A DNA stretch of 6,877 nt from an uncultured Polaribacter sp. (GTDB taxonomy: Bacteria; Bacteroidota; Bacteroidia; Flavobacteriales; Flavobacteriaceae), in NCBI GenBank assembly GCA_937936695.1, contig CALHCK010000207.1:1-6877 (forward strand). The letters are read 5' to 3'. Position 1 is the stretch's first letter; every line of letters starts with the position of its first letter. Positions 6,104-6,877 of this stretch are shown here, one piece after another. The notes under the pieces are model-generated. The model worked only from the letters and a program-made list of their open reading frames with translations. It did not search any database and was not told the origin of the DNA. The position numbers and the translations under genes were made by a program.

Positions 6104-6823
6104 ATGAATTGTATTATTATTGATGATGAAACCATGGCAAGAGTTATAATAAAAACTCTTTGTGATGAAATAAAATCGCTGAATATTATTAAAGAATTTT
6201 CTAATGCAATAGAAGCTATTAAATATTTAAATGAAAATGAAGTAGATCTTATTTTTTTAGACATTCATATGCCAAATTTTAATGGATTAGATTTTATTAA
6301 AACATTAAAAAATCCGCCAAAAATAATTTTAACAACATCAGACCCTAAATTTGCTATACAGGCTTTTGAATATGATTGTATTGTAGATTATTTATTAAAA
6401 CCATTAGAACTTAATAGGTTTAAAAAGGCAATTTTAAAAGCAGAAAAAAAACAGTTAACTATTGTTAGTACACCTACTTCTTCTGTACTAACTCCCAAAA
6501 AATCGATTCCTGAAAACGATTTTTATGTAAATATAGACAGACGTTTAATTAAAATAGATTTACCAAGTATTTATTTAGTAGAAGCAAAAGGTGATTATAT
6601 TAGAATTAAAACAGAAGATAAAGAGTATAGAGTACATTCTACACTAAAAAAAATTGAAGAAAAATTACCAGATTATTTATTCTTAAAAATTCATAGGTCA
6701 TACATTATAAATATTAAAAAGATAATTGATATTGAAGATAATAGTGTTTTAATAGAAAAAGATGTAATACCAGTTAGTCGTTCTAAAAGACCAGAATTAA
6801 TGAAACGACTAAATTTATTATAA
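6104..6823 (+). CDS. LytTR-family DNA-binding response regulator
   Basis: This 239-residue protein is the likely transcriptional output of the operon. The receiver domain (about 1-115) has Asp7-Asp8, the phospho-acceptor Asp53 in IFLDIHMP, Thr77 in IILTTSD and Lys99 in LLKPL. A linker rich in Ser, Thr and Pro (about 118-137) leads to a LytTR DNA-binding domain (about 139-238) with the typical YLVEAKGDYIRI, HSTLKKIEEKLP, IHRSYIINIKKI and VSRSKRPEL blocks. LytTR regulators bind pairs of direct repeats about 21 bp apart, and such a pair lies in front of this operon at 1305-1340. The gene begins 5 nt after the Hpt stop, which suggests it receives phosphate from Hpt. In Bacteroidetes LytTR regulators often pair with membrane LytS-type kinases; no such kinase is present here. 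Its other targets are unknown. Confidence 0.95.
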   Translation: MNCIIIDDETMARVIIKTLCDEIKSLNIIKEFSNAIEAIKYLNENEVDLIFLDIHMPNFNGLDFIKTLKNPPKIILTTSDPKFAIQAFEYDCIVDYLLKPLELNRFKKAILKAEKKQLTIVSTPTSSVLTPKKSIPENDFYVNIDRRLIKIDLPSIYLVEAKGDYIRIKTEDKEYRVHSTLKKIEEKLPDYLFLKIHRSYIINIKKIIDIEDNSVLIEKDVIPVSRSKRPELMKRLNLL

Positions 6824-6877
6824 TCAATTATATTTACCTTACAATTATGACCTTTGGTCTATCATTATTTTCTAAAG
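6824..6877. other. Right edge: short unresolved stretch after the LytTR gene
   Basis: No terminator with a T-run is visible in these 54 nt. The only inverted repeat is GACC-TTT-GGTC (6849-6859), too short to end transcription. Two incompatible short frames are open to the edge. On the minus strand 13 codons read LENNDRPKVIIVR and stop at 6836-6834, which could be the tail of a convergent gene. On the plus strand an ATG at 6847 gives MTFGLSLFSK, which could be the next gene's start. In an AT-rich genome neither is long enough to be trusted. Confidence 0.3.

Noticed and set aside
6849..6859. GACC-TTT-GGTC inverted repeat as a terminator of the signalling operon
   Set aside because: The stem is only 4 bp with a 3-nt loop and no T-run follows.

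Overview
The window looks like the chromosome of a marine-type member of the Flavobacteriaceae (Bacteroidetes). The DNA is very AT-rich, starts are ATG with little or no Shine-Dalgarno sequence, the protein families are typical of that group, and the only promoter candidate is a TAnnTTTG-like -7 element. No genus is assigned from this sequence alone.

Region 1 (2-1288) is the end of a sugar-acid catabolic operon. It holds the 3' part of a 2-keto-3-deoxygluconate kinase (kdgK, cut by the window's left edge), then KDPG aldolase (eda) 3 nt later. A strong intrinsic terminator follows. In flavobacteria these two enzymes are the last steps in breaking down alginate, pectin or other uronates to pyruvate and glyceraldehyde-3-phosphate.

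Region 2 (about 1289-1419) is a 130-bp promoter region. It carries two near-identical 15-mers exactly 21 bp apart (1305-1319 and 1326-1340). They resemble the direct-repeat operators of LytTR-family regulators and lie just upstream of a TATATTTA -7-like element.

Region 3 (1420-6823) is a tightly packed seven-gene signalling operon, with junctions ranging from a 1-nt overlap to a 5-nt gap. In order it encodes a stand-alone CheY-like receiver, an H-NOX (heme-nitric oxide binding) protein, a soluble PAS histidine kinase, a FIST-domain protein of the NosP (nitric oxide sensing) type, a second soluble histidine kinase, a free Hpt phosphotransfer protein, and a LytTR DNA-binding response regulator. 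No protein has a visible signal peptide or membrane segment, so the whole system should be cytoplasmic.

The most economical reading is a dual-sensor NO circuit. H-NOX and the FIST/NosP protein each control the kinase encoded directly downstream. Neither kinase has its own receiver domain, so phosphate could pass kinase -> free receiver -> Hpt -> LytTR regulator, a four-step phosphorelay split over separate proteins. The LytTR protein may then act on the 21-bp repeats in front of its own operon. Gene identities are well supported by sequence motifs. The NO ligand, the phosphate route and the autoregulation are inferences. At the right edge (6824-6877) the sequence is too short to say which gene comes next.
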